64,000 bases of DNA. It comes from an uncultured Prevotella sp. (lineage in GTDB: Bacteria > Bacteroidota > Bacteroidia > Bacteroidales > Bacteroidaceae). The notes beneath the pieces are model-generated. The model did no database searches. It had not been told where the DNA came from and saw nothing but the letters and a program-made list of their open reading frames with translations. Shown here piece by piece: positions 46,190 through 53,960 of this stretch. Within the stretch, counting starts at the first letter, position 1; each line of letters starts with the position of its first letter. The translations under genes and the position numbers were made by a program. The stretch lies in contig ONHQ01000002.1 in NCBI GenBank assembly GCA_900317685.1, positions 62,001 through 126,000 on the forward strand, given 5' to 3'.

Positions 46190-46338
46190 AGGGTTTCATT
46201 TCAAACTGAATAATACAATTTTGACATAAACACGTACTTTCGTCTTTATTTTGTTTAAGTAGCAAAAATATGTCTGAAATCAAAGGTTTTAATTAGGAAC
46301 AATAGTATCTAAAATTGTAAATGTGACATTCTTTTTGT

Positions 46339-46370
46339 AAGATAGTATTGTGTTTGGTAAAGATAGTATT
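46339..46370 (+). promoter_or_regulatory. Direct repeats AAGATAGTATT spaced 21 bp (probable activator site)
   Basis: Exact copies of AAGATAGTATT begin at 46339 and 46360, a spacing of two DNA turns. A third related element (CAATAGTATCT) begins at 46300, another 39-40 bp away. The last copy ends 22 bp before the -7 element at 46393, and no TTTG -33 is present there. This geometry is typical of AraC-type activator sites. Confidence 0.65.
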
Positions 46371-46392
46371 ACATGGTTTTTAATATATTCTA

Positions 46393-46400
46393 TACCTTTG
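46393..46400 (+). promoter_or_regulatory. Promoter of the SGNH esterase leader (-7 element)
   Basis: TACCTTTG matches TAnnTTTG. No -33 element at the right distance; direct repeats lie in its place. It is the only -7 match on the plus strand before the esterase start at 46750. Confidence 0.6.
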
Positions 46401-46404
46401 CAGT

Positions 46405-46680
46405 AGTAAAGATGACATGTATAAGATACAGATAAGATACGATGGGATTGATCATATATCACCAAGCCGTTTAGGCAAAATATGTATAGTAATAATATAT
46501 AGGTAGTTTTTTGTAGGAAGGGAGGAGTCGTGAGATTGCTCTCTTTTTTAGTTAGCTTTTTCGGCTCCATCGAAAAATGCGATGCAAGCATTTGTTCGAT
46601 AGCGAAGTCTTCATTAGGTAGGTATTCTTCCTTGTTTTTAGGATGGCCACGGATAGCATGACGCTTACCGTGGTTTTTTT
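46405..46680 (+). ncRNA. Candidate leader RNA/attenuator before the second esterase
   Basis: From the -7 element a transcript would run about 275 nt to the terminator at 46647-46680 with no credible open frame. It contains a hairpin with ATCGAAAAATGC (46568-46579) pairing with GCATTTGTTCGAT (46587-46599) with one bulge. No second promoter lies between the terminator and the esterase start, so the gene can be transcribed only by reading through. Either a small RNA or an attenuator is implied. I do not recognise a known riboswitch class. Confidence 0.45.
46647..46680 (+). terminator. Intrinsic terminator inside the esterase leader
   Basis: CCACGG (46647-46652) pairs with CCGTGG (46668-46673), with an inner AGC/GCT extension, followed by seven T at 46674-46680. 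It lies 70 bp upstream of the esterase start codon. Confidence 0.75.
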
Positions 46681-46749
46681 GTATGTGATGGCAATAATAT
46701 ATAAGGAGGAGAGTTATAGCATAAGGAAATCAACTTAAATACAGTATTA

Positions 46750-48207
46750 ATGACGACTAAACAATTCTTTGTTTCGCTGGCTGCCCTTGCGTTGCCATTG
46801 GTGAGCCAGGCGAAAGTGAGATTACCCCATTTGGTTTCAGATGGCATGGTATTGCAGCAGCAGAGCGAGGCCCGCCTGTGGGGATGGGACCAGCCCGGCA
46901 AGACGGTGCGCGTCAGCGTGTCGTGGAGCAATGATGTCTACACCGCCCGTGCCGACCGCGACGGGAAGTGGCTCGTCAAAGTGAAGACACCTAAGGCCAG
47001 CTACACACCGCTGTCGGTGACCTTCGACGACGGCGAGAAGACCACCATCAAGAATCTGCTCAGTGGCGAGGTATGGGTCTGCGCCGGGCAGAGCAACATG
47101 GAGATGCCCGTTGGCGGCTTCTACAACTGTCCGGTGAAGGACTATAATAATGTGGTGGCTGAGGCTGCGCAAAACAAAGGCATACGGTTTGTGAAGGTGC
47201 CGAGCGTGATGCGGACCACACCGCAGGACGACGCGCAGTGCGAGTGGAAGGCTGCCGATGCCAACAATGTGGCAGACTGCAGCGCCGTGGGCTACTTCTT
47301 TGCCCGCATGGTCAACCGCGTGGCCGACGTACCCGTGGGACTCATCCTTGCCAACAAGGGCGGCTCGCGCGTGGAGAGCTGGCTCGACGAGGCCAATCTG
47401 AAGAAATATACCAACGAGGAGCTCGACTCCGCCAAGATGGTGAAGAAGTTCCCTTATGACTATCTGCGCCCGCTGTTGTGGGGCAACGGCACATTCCATC
47501 CCATCCTCAACTACACCGTCAAGGGCATTCTCTTCTATCAGGGTTGCTCCAATGTAGGTGCGCCGGGCAATGAGTATTCCGACCGGCTGAAGCTCCTCGT
47601 GGAGCAGTGGCGTCGCGATTTCGGTCAGGGCGAGCTACCTTTCTACTTTGTGCAGATTGCTCCTTATATATATGGTGACGGTGCTGACGGCACCTCGGGC
47701 GCCTTGCTGCGTGAACAGCAGGAGCGTGCGGCAAGCATCATCCCCAACAGTGCGCTGGTCTGCACCAACGATCTTGTTGAGCCTTGGGAGGGCACTCAGA
47801 TTCATCCCCATCAGAAGCAACCTGTGGGAGAGCGCCTGGCGTTTCTGGCATTGAACCGCGATTACGGTTTCACAGGGCTCCGGTGCGAGAGTCCGGTCTA
47901 TAAGAGCATGTTCATCGAGGGCGATACCTGCTATGTCAGCCTTGATAAGACCTATGGCGGTGTATCACGCTACGAGGGCATCCAGGGCTTTGAGGTGGCC
48001 GGAGCCGACAAGGTCTTCCATCGTGCTGTGGCCGGACATTTCTGGGTGTCGGGACAAGACCGCCGCAACGAGACGATTTACGTCACGTCGCCAGAAGTGA
48101 AGCAGCCGAAGTACGTGCGCTACTGCTTCCGCAATTTCGAGTTGGGTAACCTGAAAAACTGTGCCAATCTGCCGTTGATGCCGTTCCGCACAGACAAGGA
48201 TGAATAG
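46750..48207 (+). CDS. Exported SGNH-type (sialate O-acetylesterase-like) esterase
   Basis: A 485-residue exported esterase of the sialate O-acetylesterase/SASA type. The signal peptide covers residues 1-21 (FFVSLAALALPLVSQA). The catalytic serine is in VWVCAGQSNMEMPVGG near residues 112-127, and the histidine in EGTQIHPHQKQPVGERLAFL near 349-368. The block-III region reads LFYQGCSNVG near 259, with cysteine where many relatives have glutamate (YQGESN). It is transcribed away from the mannan operon and probably deacetylates acetylated mannan or its oligosaccharides. Expression likely depends on read-through of the upstream terminator. Confidence 0.85.
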   Translation: MTTKQFFVSLAALALPLVSQAKVRLPHLVSDGMVLQQQSEARLWGWDQPGKTVRVSVSWSNDVYTARADRDGKWLVKVKTPKASYTPLSVTFDDGEKTTIKNLLSGEVWVCAGQSNMEMPVGGFYNCPVKDYNNVVAEAAQNKGIRFVKVPSVMRTTPQDDAQCEWKAADANNVADCSAVGYFFARMVNRVADVPVGLILANKGGSRVESWLDEANLKKYTNEELDSAKMVKKFPYDYLRPLLWGNGTFHPILNYTVKGILFYQGCSNVGAPGNEYSDRLKLLVEQWRRDFGQGELPFYFVQIAPYIYGDGADGTSGALLREQQERAASIIPNSALVCTNDLVEPWEGTQIHPHQKQPVGERLAFLALNRDYGFTGLRCESPVYKSMFIEGDTCYVSLDKTYGGVSRYEGIQGFEVAGADKVFHRAVAGHFWVSGQDRRNETIYVTSPEVKQPKYVRYCFRNFELGNLKNCANLPLMPFRTDKDE

Positions 48208-48238
48208 CAGAAGACGATTGTTGCAAATATAAATAGCG

Positions 48239-48287
48239 AGCGCCCTTGGAGCCATCTTTCTTTATGATGGATAACTCCAAGGGCGCT
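48239..48287. terminator. Bidirectional terminator between the esterase and glycosyltransferase genes
   Basis: AGCGCCCTTGGAG (48239-48251) pairs over 13 bp with CTCCAAGGGCGCT (48275-48287), with an inner ATC/GAT stem. It ends both converging genes. Confidence 0.75.
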
Positions 48288-48330
48288 GTTGTTAGCGATG
48301 AGCGGCGCTGTTGTTGAGGATAGGCGGAAC

Positions 48331-49752
48331 TTAGTAGGCGTGTTCGTCGTGGACGAAGAAGGAGCGGACGGTCATGCCCATGATCTTCAAGTCCAGCCCT
48401 ATGTTCCAGTGCTCCATATACCAGATGTCTCGCTGAATGCGCTCCTCCATCTGCCAGAGCTCTTTTGTCTCACCACGGCATCCGGTGACCTGCGCCCATC
48501 CCGTGATGCCGGGCTTGCAGAAGTGACGCACCATGTATTTGTCAATCAGCTTGCCATACATCTCGGTATGGGCGAGCATGTGCGGACGCGGTCCCACGAG
48601 GCTCATGTTGCCAATGAGCACATTGAAGAACTGCGGCAGCTCGTCGATGTTGTATTTCCGAATGAAGTTGCCGAAGGGGAACTTGCGCGGGTCGTTCTCG
48701 GTGGCCTGCTTGCTGTCTGCATCCTTGTTGACGTGCATCGAGCGGAACTTATAGCACCAGAACGTTTTGCCGTTGAGCCCCGTGCGCTGCTGCTTGAAGA
48801 AGATGGGTCCAGGGCTCTGTATCTTGATGATTGCGCCGACGACGAGGGTCAACGGTGCAATGAACACGCATGCGATGAGGCTCACGACAAAGTCGAATGT
48901 GCGCTTGATGATGCGGTTATGTGGCTGCATGAGTGCACTGCGGTGGTTGGTGAAGAAGATGTGCTCACCCATGCGGATCGGGCGGAGTCGTACTTTGGAA
49001 TTGACGAATGTACGCGGCACGTAGTAGAAATAAGCCACATTCTTGTCGCAGGAGCGCATGACGCGTTCAACCTCTGCGCCCATCTCGTGCGGCAGGCTGC
49101 AAAACACGATGTCGACACCCGACTGAGTCAGTGGTGAGCGGTCGTTCTCGTTCATCATCTTGTTCATCTGAGTCAGCGTGCCCAGATAGTGCATAGATCC
49201 CGGACAATCGGTGATAGCTGTATCATTGTAATAGCCCAGCGGGCGGTAGCCCAGCTCTGGATTATCCATCATCTCGTTGTGCAGCATTACCAATGCCGGA
49301 TCGTCGCCGACAAAGAGCACGCGTCGCAAGTTGTGGCCGTGACTGCGCAGGCGGTTCAGTACACCACGTTCGCAGATGCGTGAAAGCATCAGCATCAGGT
49401 AGGCGCTGAAGAAGAAAATGACCGAAAAGATGGTCGGAACATCGTCGAAAATGAGCTTCATCAGCACGACAAAGATGGCTGTGAAGGTCAGTGTCAGGCG
49501 GAAAATGTTGAGGGACACGTCGACCAGACGCAGCAGTCGGATGTGGATGATGCTGTGGAAAAAGACTTCACCGATCAGTACTGACACATTCATAAGTACA
49601 ACCACTATGCGGGTGTAGGTATGAAAATAGGCCGGTATGTCATTGCCCATGTCTAAAAAAAGCAGCCAGGCCACTAAGTTGACAATGATAAAGTCACAGA
49701 GTGTAATGGTTGCTAAAAGCGTTCTGCGTCTGTCAATGTTGATGTTGCTCAC
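48331..49752 (-). CDS. Undecaprenyl-phosphate sugar-1-phosphate transferase (WcaJ/WbaP type)
   Basis: A 473-residue initiating transferase of surface polysaccharide synthesis: it links a hexose-1-phosphate to undecaprenyl phosphate at the inner membrane. Four N-terminal membrane helices (residues about 12-130) precede a Rossmann-like domain (RRVLFVGDDPALVMLHNEM). The C-terminal catalytic domain begins KRTFDFVVSLIACVFIAPLT near residue 285, then IKIQSPGPIFFKQQRTGLNG near 313-332, YNIDELPQFFNVLIGNMSLV and GPRPHM near 390. A flippase gene lies 1.4 kb away on the other strand, in keeping with a capsule/O-glycan role, but no cluster of glycosyltransferases is present. Confidence 0.9.
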   Translation of the reverse strand: MSNINIDRRRTLLATITLCDFIIVNLVAWLLFLDMGNDIPAYFHTYTRIVVVLMNVSVLIGEVFFHSIIHIRLLRLVDVSLNIFRLTLTFTAIFVVLMKLIFDDVPTIFSVIFFFSAYLMLMLSRICERGVLNRLRSHGHNLRRVLFVGDDPALVMLHNEMMDNPELGYRPLGYYNDTAITDCPGSMHYLGTLTQMNKMMNENDRSPLTQSGVDIVFCSLPHEMGAEVERVMRSCDKNVAYFYYVPRTFVNSKVRLRPIRMGEHIFFTNHRSALMQPHNRIIKRTFDFVVSLIACVFIAPLTLVVGAIIKIQSPGPIFFKQQRTGLNGKTFWCYKFRSMHVNKDADSKQATENDPRKFPFGNFIRKYNIDELPQFFNVLIGNMSLVGPRPHMLAHTEMYGKLIDKYMVRHFCKPGITGWAQVTGCRGETKELWQMEERIQRDIWYMEHWNIGLDLKIMGMTVRSFFVHDEHAY

Positions 49753-49833
49753 AAGAAAAATGTTCGTTAAATGTTTATATTCCTCTCCAAAAGGGATACC
49801 AAAATCCGTTTATAAGTATGGTGTTCTCTTTGG

Positions 49834-49865
49834 CAAAATTACAACTTTATTTTAGATTAGACAAA
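49834..49865 (-). promoter_or_regulatory. Promoter of the sugar-1-phosphate transferase gene
   Basis: On the minus strand TTTG (49865-49862) and TAATTTTG (49841-49834) are spaced by 20 bp; leader about 80 nt. Confidence 0.75.
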
Positions 49866-49903
49866 TAATAATAGCTAAAAAAGGCCATGTAGCTTTTTTT
49901 TAT

Positions 49904-49911
49904 TAACTTTG
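49904..49911 (+). promoter_or_regulatory. Promoter of the spmAB-like gene (-7 element)
   Basis: TAACTTTG, 31 bp before the ATG at 49942. No clear -33 element. Confidence 0.55.
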
Positions 49912-49941
49912 CAAATCAAAAGGTACATAGTAAAACATAGC

Positions 49942-51168
49942 ATGGTACTCAATTATATTTGGATTGGATTTTTTGTCGTTGCCTTTGTTTTTGGCGGCGT
50001 ACAATTGCTGATGGGTGATACCACAATCTTTCAGAAGATGGTGGACTCCACGTTCGACACGTCTAAGACAGCCTTCGAGACCTCGTTGGGACTGACAGGC
50101 GTGCTGGCCTTATGGTTGGGAATCATGAAGATAGGCGAGAAGGCTGGGGCCGTCAACGCGCTGGCACGGCTGCTCAGTCCGGTGTTTACCAAGCTCTTTC
50201 CCGACATTCCCAAGAACCATCCTGTGATGGGGTCTATCTTCATGAACATCGCTGCCAACATGCTTGGTCTCGACAATGCCGCCACGCCGACGGGCTTGAA
50301 AGCCATGGCCGGCATGCAGGAGCTGAACACCAGGAAGGACACGGCCACCAACCCGATGATCATGTTTCTGGTGCTCAACACGTCGGGACTGACCATCATC
50401 CCAACGACGATTCTCGCTTTCCGCGCCAGTTATGGTGCCGCACAGCCCACCGATGTGTTCATCCCCATCCTTTTGGCGACGAGCGTGGCCACGTTGGCGG
50501 GTATCATCATCACGGCGATGTGGCAGCGCATCAACCTCCTGCAACCAGTACTGTTAGCGACCTTGAGCGGACTCATCGCCTTTGTCGCTTTGGTCATCTG
50601 GGGCTTCGGACAGATGGACAAGGACACGATGGGCACAGTGACAGCCGTGGCCGGAAACCTGATACTGATGACGGTGATTGTGCTGTTTATCCTTGCGGGT
50701 GTGAGAAAGCGCATCAATGTCTATGATGCCTTTATCGAGGGAGCCAAAGAGGGCTTCCAGACTGCCGTGCGCATCATCCCTTATCTTGTCGCCATCCTGG
50801 TGGCAGTGGGCGTGTTCCGCGCCTCGGGCGCGATGGATATGCTCATCGACGGCATCGCCTGGGTGGTGAAGCAGTGCGGACTGAACACCGACTTCGTGGG
50901 TGCGCTGCCCACTGCGTTTATGAAGCCGCTCTCAGGCAGTGGCGCCCGCGGACTGATGTTGGAGGCGATGAAGAACTATGGTCCCGACTCGTTTGTGGGT
51001 CGTCTGAGCTGTATCTTCCAAGGTTCCACGGATACCACCTTCTATATCCTTGCCGTCTACTTCGGCTCTGTAAATATCAAGTACACACGTCACGCTGTGG
51101 CTTGCGGCCTGTTGGCTGATCTTGCAGGCGTCATTGCAGCCATAGCAATTGCATACATATTTTTTTAA
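49942..51168 (+). CDS. SpmA/SpmB-like fused membrane protein (nucleoside-recognition domains)
   Basis: A 408-residue inner-membrane protein with two nucleoside-recognition (Gate) domains fused, corresponding to SpmA and SpmB of spore formers. Bacteroidota do not sporulate, so the role is different and unknown; transport is suspected. Signature segments are SIFMNIAANMLGLDNAATPT near residues 98-117 and FVGRLSCIFQGSTDTTFYIL near 351-370. About eight or nine hydrophobic helices are visible. The start at 49942 (MVLNYIWIGFFVV) is chosen because the only earlier in-frame option is a TTG inside the -7 element. The next gene starts 5 bp after its stop. Confidence 0.85.
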   Translation: MVLNYIWIGFFVVAFVFGGVQLLMGDTTIFQKMVDSTFDTSKTAFETSLGLTGVLALWLGIMKIGEKAGAVNALARLLSPVFTKLFPDIPKNHPVMGSIFMNIAANMLGLDNAATPTGLKAMAGMQELNTRKDTATNPMIMFLVLNTSGLTIIPTTILAFRASYGAAQPTDVFIPILLATSVATLAGIIITAMWQRINLLQPVLLATLSGLIAFVALVIWGFGQMDKDTMGTVTAVAGNLILMTVIVLFILAGVRKRINVYDAFIEGAKEGFQTAVRIIPYLVAILVAVGVFRASGAMDMLIDGIAWVVKQCGLNTDFVGALPTAFMKPLSGSGARGLMLEAMKNYGPDSFVGRLSCIFQGSTDTTFYILAVYFGSVNIKYTRHAVACGLLADLAGVIAAIAIAYIFF

Positions 51169-51173
51169 AAGTA

Positions 51174-52667
51174 ATGGCAAATCTCAAATCTTTAGCAAAA
51201 GACACGGCCATCTACGGCCTGAGCAGTATTGCAGCCCGTTTCATCGGCTATCTGCTTGTACCTATTGAGACGGCGAAGTTCAACGCTGCCGGAGGACAGT
51301 ATGGCATCATCACCAATATCTATGCCTACATTGCCCTGCTCATCATCATCCTGACCTACGGTATGGAGACCACCTTCTTCCGGTTTATGAACCGTCCGGG
51401 CGAGGATCCGAAAAAGGTCTATCCTACCACGCTCCACACTGTAGGCTTCACCTCACTGCTCTTCGTGGTGCTGCTGGCGCTGTTCATCCATCCCGTAGCC
51501 AGCGCCATCGGCTATCCCGATCATCCCGAATATCTGATGATCATGGGCGTGTGCGTGGCCATCGACGCCTTCACGGCGATTCCCTTTGCCTATCTGCGTT
51601 ATGCTCATAGACCTATCAAGTTCGCATTGCTGAAGATGGTGAGCATTGCCGTGAACATCGTGGGTGTGTCGTTCTATCTCATTGTGCTGCCCGCCATGCA
51701 CGTCAATCTCTTCGGCATCTACGACGCCAACTTCGACTTGGAAGTGGTGTGGGTGTTCTGGATAGAGCTCTCCGGTTCCGTGCTCACGTTGCTTTTGCTG
51801 GGCAAGGAACTCAAGGCAATGGGCAATCCGTTTGACAAGGCTACCTGCAAGCGCATGCTCAGCTACACCTGGCCTCTGCTCGTCATGGGACTGGCCGGAC
51901 AGCTCAACCAGTGTGCCTCACAGATCATCTTCCCTTATGTCTTCAATGGCAATGCTCACGACGCCCGCGTTCAGCTCGGAATCTATGGCGCTTGTATCAA
52001 GATAGCCACCATCATGGTGATGATCACCCAGGCCTTCCGCTATGCCTACGAACCATTTGTCTTCGGACAGTCCAAAGAGAAAAACAACAAGGAGACCTAC
52101 GCCCGCGTGATGAAGTTCTACATCATCTTCACCCTGCTGGCCTTCCTCTGCGTGGTGGCCTACATGGACATCATCCGCTATATCATCGGCCGCAGCTATT
52201 GGGAGGGCTTGGAGATAGTACCGATCGTGATGGCGGCCGAGATCATGTTCGGCGTGTTTTTCAACCTCAGCTTCTGGTATAAGCTCATCGACAAAACCAT
52301 TTGGGGTGCCTGGTTCTCGGGTATCGGTGCTGTCGTATTGATCGCTTTCGACATCATCTTCATCCCGCGCTTCAGCTACTGGGCTTGTGCGTGGGCCGGC
52401 TTCGCCTCGTATGCGGTGAGCATGGTGCTGAGCTATTTCTTAGGTCAGAAATACTATCCGATCGCCTATCCGTTGAAGTCGATCTTCACCTACACGCTGC
52501 TTGCCGTCGTGCTCTTTGTGGGTATGACGGCTTCCAACCGCTATCTGCCGATGTTGCCGGCCTTGCTTGTCAACACGCTGTTGCTGATCGCGGACGTAGC
52601 TTTCATCGTGAAGAAGGATCTGCCGCTGAGCTCTCTGCCCGTCATCGGGAAGAAGTTCCGGAAATAA
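51174..52667 (+). CDS. Polysaccharide flippase (MATE/Wzx-type)
   Basis: A 497-residue membrane protein of the MVF/Wzx flippase superfamily with about 14 hydrophobic segments, starting MANLKSLAKDTAIYGLSSIA. Such proteins flip lipid-linked oligosaccharides across the inner membrane. ARFIGYLLVPIETAKFNAA near residues 20-38 is typical of the first helices, and the last helices (TLLAVVLFVGMTASNRYLP, LLVNTLLLIADVAFIV) resemble the polysaccharide-synthesis C-terminal domain. Only 5 bp separate it from the SpmAB-like gene, suggesting co-transcription. The partner transferase may be the divergent sugar-1-phosphate transferase at 48331. Confidence 0.87.
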   Translation: MANLKSLAKDTAIYGLSSIAARFIGYLLVPIETAKFNAAGGQYGIITNIYAYIALLIIILTYGMETTFFRFMNRPGEDPKKVYPTTLHTVGFTSLLFVVLLALFIHPVASAIGYPDHPEYLMIMGVCVAIDAFTAIPFAYLRYAHRPIKFALLKMVSIAVNIVGVSFYLIVLPAMHVNLFGIYDANFDLEVVWVFWIELSGSVLTLLLLGKELKAMGNPFDKATCKRMLSYTWPLLVMGLAGQLNQCASQIIFPYVFNGNAHDARVQLGIYGACIKIATIMVMITQAFRYAYEPFVFGQSKEKNNKETYARVMKFYIIFTLLAFLCVVAYMDIIRYIIGRSYWEGLEIVPIVMAAEIMFGVFFNLSFWYKLIDKTIWGAWFSGIGAVVLIAFDIIFIPRFSYWACAWAGFASYAVSMVLSYFLGQKYYPIAYPLKSIFTYTLLAVVLFVGMTASNRYLPMLPALLVNTLLLIADVAFIVKKDLPLSSLPVIGKKFRK

Positions 52668-52681
52668 CGGGCACAAGCCCC

Positions 52682-52741
52682 TATATATAATAAGGTGTGA
52701 GCACAGACGGGGCTTACGGTCGCTTATATATAATAAGGTGT
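52682..52741 (-). repeat. Two copies of the recurrent 17-bp motif
   Basis: TATATATAATAAGGTGT occurs exactly at 52682-52698 and 52725-52741, 43 bp apart, between the flippase and SDR genes. The second copy ends 5 bp before the SDR ATG, so AAGGTG could act as a ribosome-binding site there. Confidence 0.7.
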
Positions 52742-52746
52742 TAGCA

Positions 52747-53514
52747 ATGGCAAATCACACAGAAACACAGAAAGCCAAGCATGGCCTTTCGGCCGTGATC
52801 ATGGGTGCCTCGTCGGGTATAGGCCTGGAGGTGGCCCGGTTGCTGCTCCGTCGTGGCTGGCATTTGGGGCTGGCCGCACGGCGTACCGAGCCTTTGGCGG
52901 CGCTGAGCCGGGAATATCCTGGCCAGGTGAAATACGCCTCCATCGACATCACGGAGGCCGGAAGCGAAGCACTATTGTGCCGTTTGATCGATGAAATGGG
53001 AGAAATCAGCCTCTATCTTCACGTCTCCGGCGTGGGTTGGCAAAACATGGCACTCGATGCCGACAAGGAGCTGACGACAGTGCAGACCAATGCTTTGGGC
53101 TTCACGCGCATGGTCGGTGAGGCTTATCGCTACTTTGTCTCTCGTGGTGAAGGCCACATTGCCGTGGTGTCATCAATCGCCGGTACGAAAGGCCTGGGGG
53201 CTGCCCCGGCCTATAGTGCTACCAAGGCCTTTGACGCAACCTACATCGAAGCACTGGAGCAGCAAGCCCACATGCGAGGCAAAAACATCCATTTCACCGA
53301 CATCCGTCCGGGCTTTGTTCGCACTGCTCTGCTTGGTGACGGCCGCCGCTATCCCTTGTTGATGAGCCCGGAGGCTGTGGCGCGTGCCATCGTCGGGGCT
53401 GTCCTTCACCGTCGTCATGTTGTCGTCATCGACTGGCGCTACCGTCTGCTTACCGCCCTTTGGCGGTGTGTGCCCCGTTGGCTGTGGCGAAGGATGAAAG
53501 TCAGCAATGGGTGA
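52747..53514 (+). CDS. Short-chain dehydrogenase/reductase
   Basis: A 255-residue classical SDR with a Rossmann fold. The cofactor motif is VIMGASSGIGLEVARLLLRR near residues 17-36 (TGxxxGIG form), the basic residues in LAARRTE near 44 favour NADP(H), and the active-site serine and Tyr-Lys pair are in VVSSIAGTKGLG near 140-151 and YSATK near 156-160. The substrate is not predictable. The ATG at 52747 is preferred to a GTG 9 bp earlier that lies in the recurrent motif. It follows the flippase gene with an 80-bp gap. Confidence 0.88.
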   Translation: MANHTETQKAKHGLSAVIMGASSGIGLEVARLLLRRGWHLGLAARRTEPLAALSREYPGQVKYASIDITEAGSEALLCRLIDEMGEISLYLHVSGVGWQNMALDADKELTTVQTNALGFTRMVGEAYRYFVSRGEGHIAVVSSIAGTKGLGAAPAYSATKAFDATYIEALEQQAHMRGKNIHFTDIRPGFVRTALLGDGRRYPLLMSPEAVARAIVGAVLHRRHVVVIDWRYRLLTALWRCVPRWLWRRMKVSNG

Positions 53515-53552
53515 GACGGATGCTTATTGAAGCAGGAGAAATGGCAGGTCTC

Positions 53553-53783
53553 TTATCTCAACTTCGTTCTGCTCTGCCCGTATGATTTGATACTACCTTT
53601 TATCAGCTTCTTCTTTAGTGTCCCGCGTCCCCATTTACTTTCTATAGATTTACGCATATAGCATATAGCTTCATCTTCATCCTTGCTTTTGACCATGGCA
53701 ATATGCTGCCCCCATGGCAAGCGTCCAAAGGGTACACAGATAGGGCGTATATTGTATGAGTCGTGATACAAGAGGTTTTTCAA
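53553..53783 (-). pseudogene. Remnant of a DUF1016/YhcG-type nuclease gene
   Basis: A 76-codon minus-strand frame without an ATG start (only TTG) matches the N-terminal domain of DUF1016/YhcG proteins: GRLPWGQHIAMVK is like the LPWSHH/LPWGH segment of the family, followed by EDEAICYMRKSIESKWG, the usual helix and W. Full-length YhcG-type proteins have about 330-380 residues and a PD-(D/E)XK nuclease C-terminal domain, so this is a fragment. No other part of the gene is visible nearby. Identified from motif resemblance alone. Confidence 0.65.
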
Positions 53784-53851
53784 AGGAGGCTAAACGTGAT
53801 AATAAACCCTAAAAGAAACCAAGAAAAGACGACTAAGTGCTGCTTTTTTTG

Positions 53852-53859
53852 TAACTTTG
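53852..53859 (+). promoter_or_regulatory. Promoter of the DEAD-box helicase gene (-7 element)
   Basis: TAACTTTG; no clear -33. It implies a 5' UTR of about 95 nt that contains the pairing elements at 53888-53946. Confidence 0.55.
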
Positions 53860-53887
53860 CACCGTTTTTACACGAATGGAGGAAGAG

Positions 53888-53946
53888 CGCCCTATAATTT
53901 TCAATGGCTGGGAGGGCGATTGATTCCTCATGCGTCATTGAAAATT
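53888..53946 (+). promoter_or_regulatory. Pseudoknot-like element in the helicase 5' UTR
   Basis: Stem A: AATTTTCAATG (53896-53906) pairs over 11 bp with CATTGAAAATT (53936-53946). Stem B: CGCCCT (53888-53893) pairs with AGGGCG (53913-53918). The four arms are in the order B5', A5', B3', A3', so they form either a pseudoknot or two exclusive structures. Stem A ends 14 nt before the TTG start codon. Confidence 0.55.
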
Positions 53947-53960
53947 TAAAGGTTTAAAGA

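Larger units (their letters stand above)
46073..46749. other. Divergent regulatory region of the mannan locus (677 bp, no gene)
   Basis: No convincing coding frame is present on either strand. The region holds the minus-strand promoter of the mannan operon (46182), three ATAGTAT elements (46302, 46342, 46363), a plus-strand -7 element (46393), a long leader with a hairpin at 46568-46599, and an intrinsic terminator at 46647-46680 before the second esterase gene. Confidence 0.7.

Noticed and set aside
46289-46591. 100-codon minus-strand frame in the mannan regulatory gap
   Set aside because: Composition is unlike a protein, it opposes the leader, and no promoter or homologous motif supports it.
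49909-49941. Upstream TTG start for the SpmAB-like protein
   Set aside because: The TTG is part of the -7 promoter element, so it would not be in the transcript; the ATG at 49942 was chosen.
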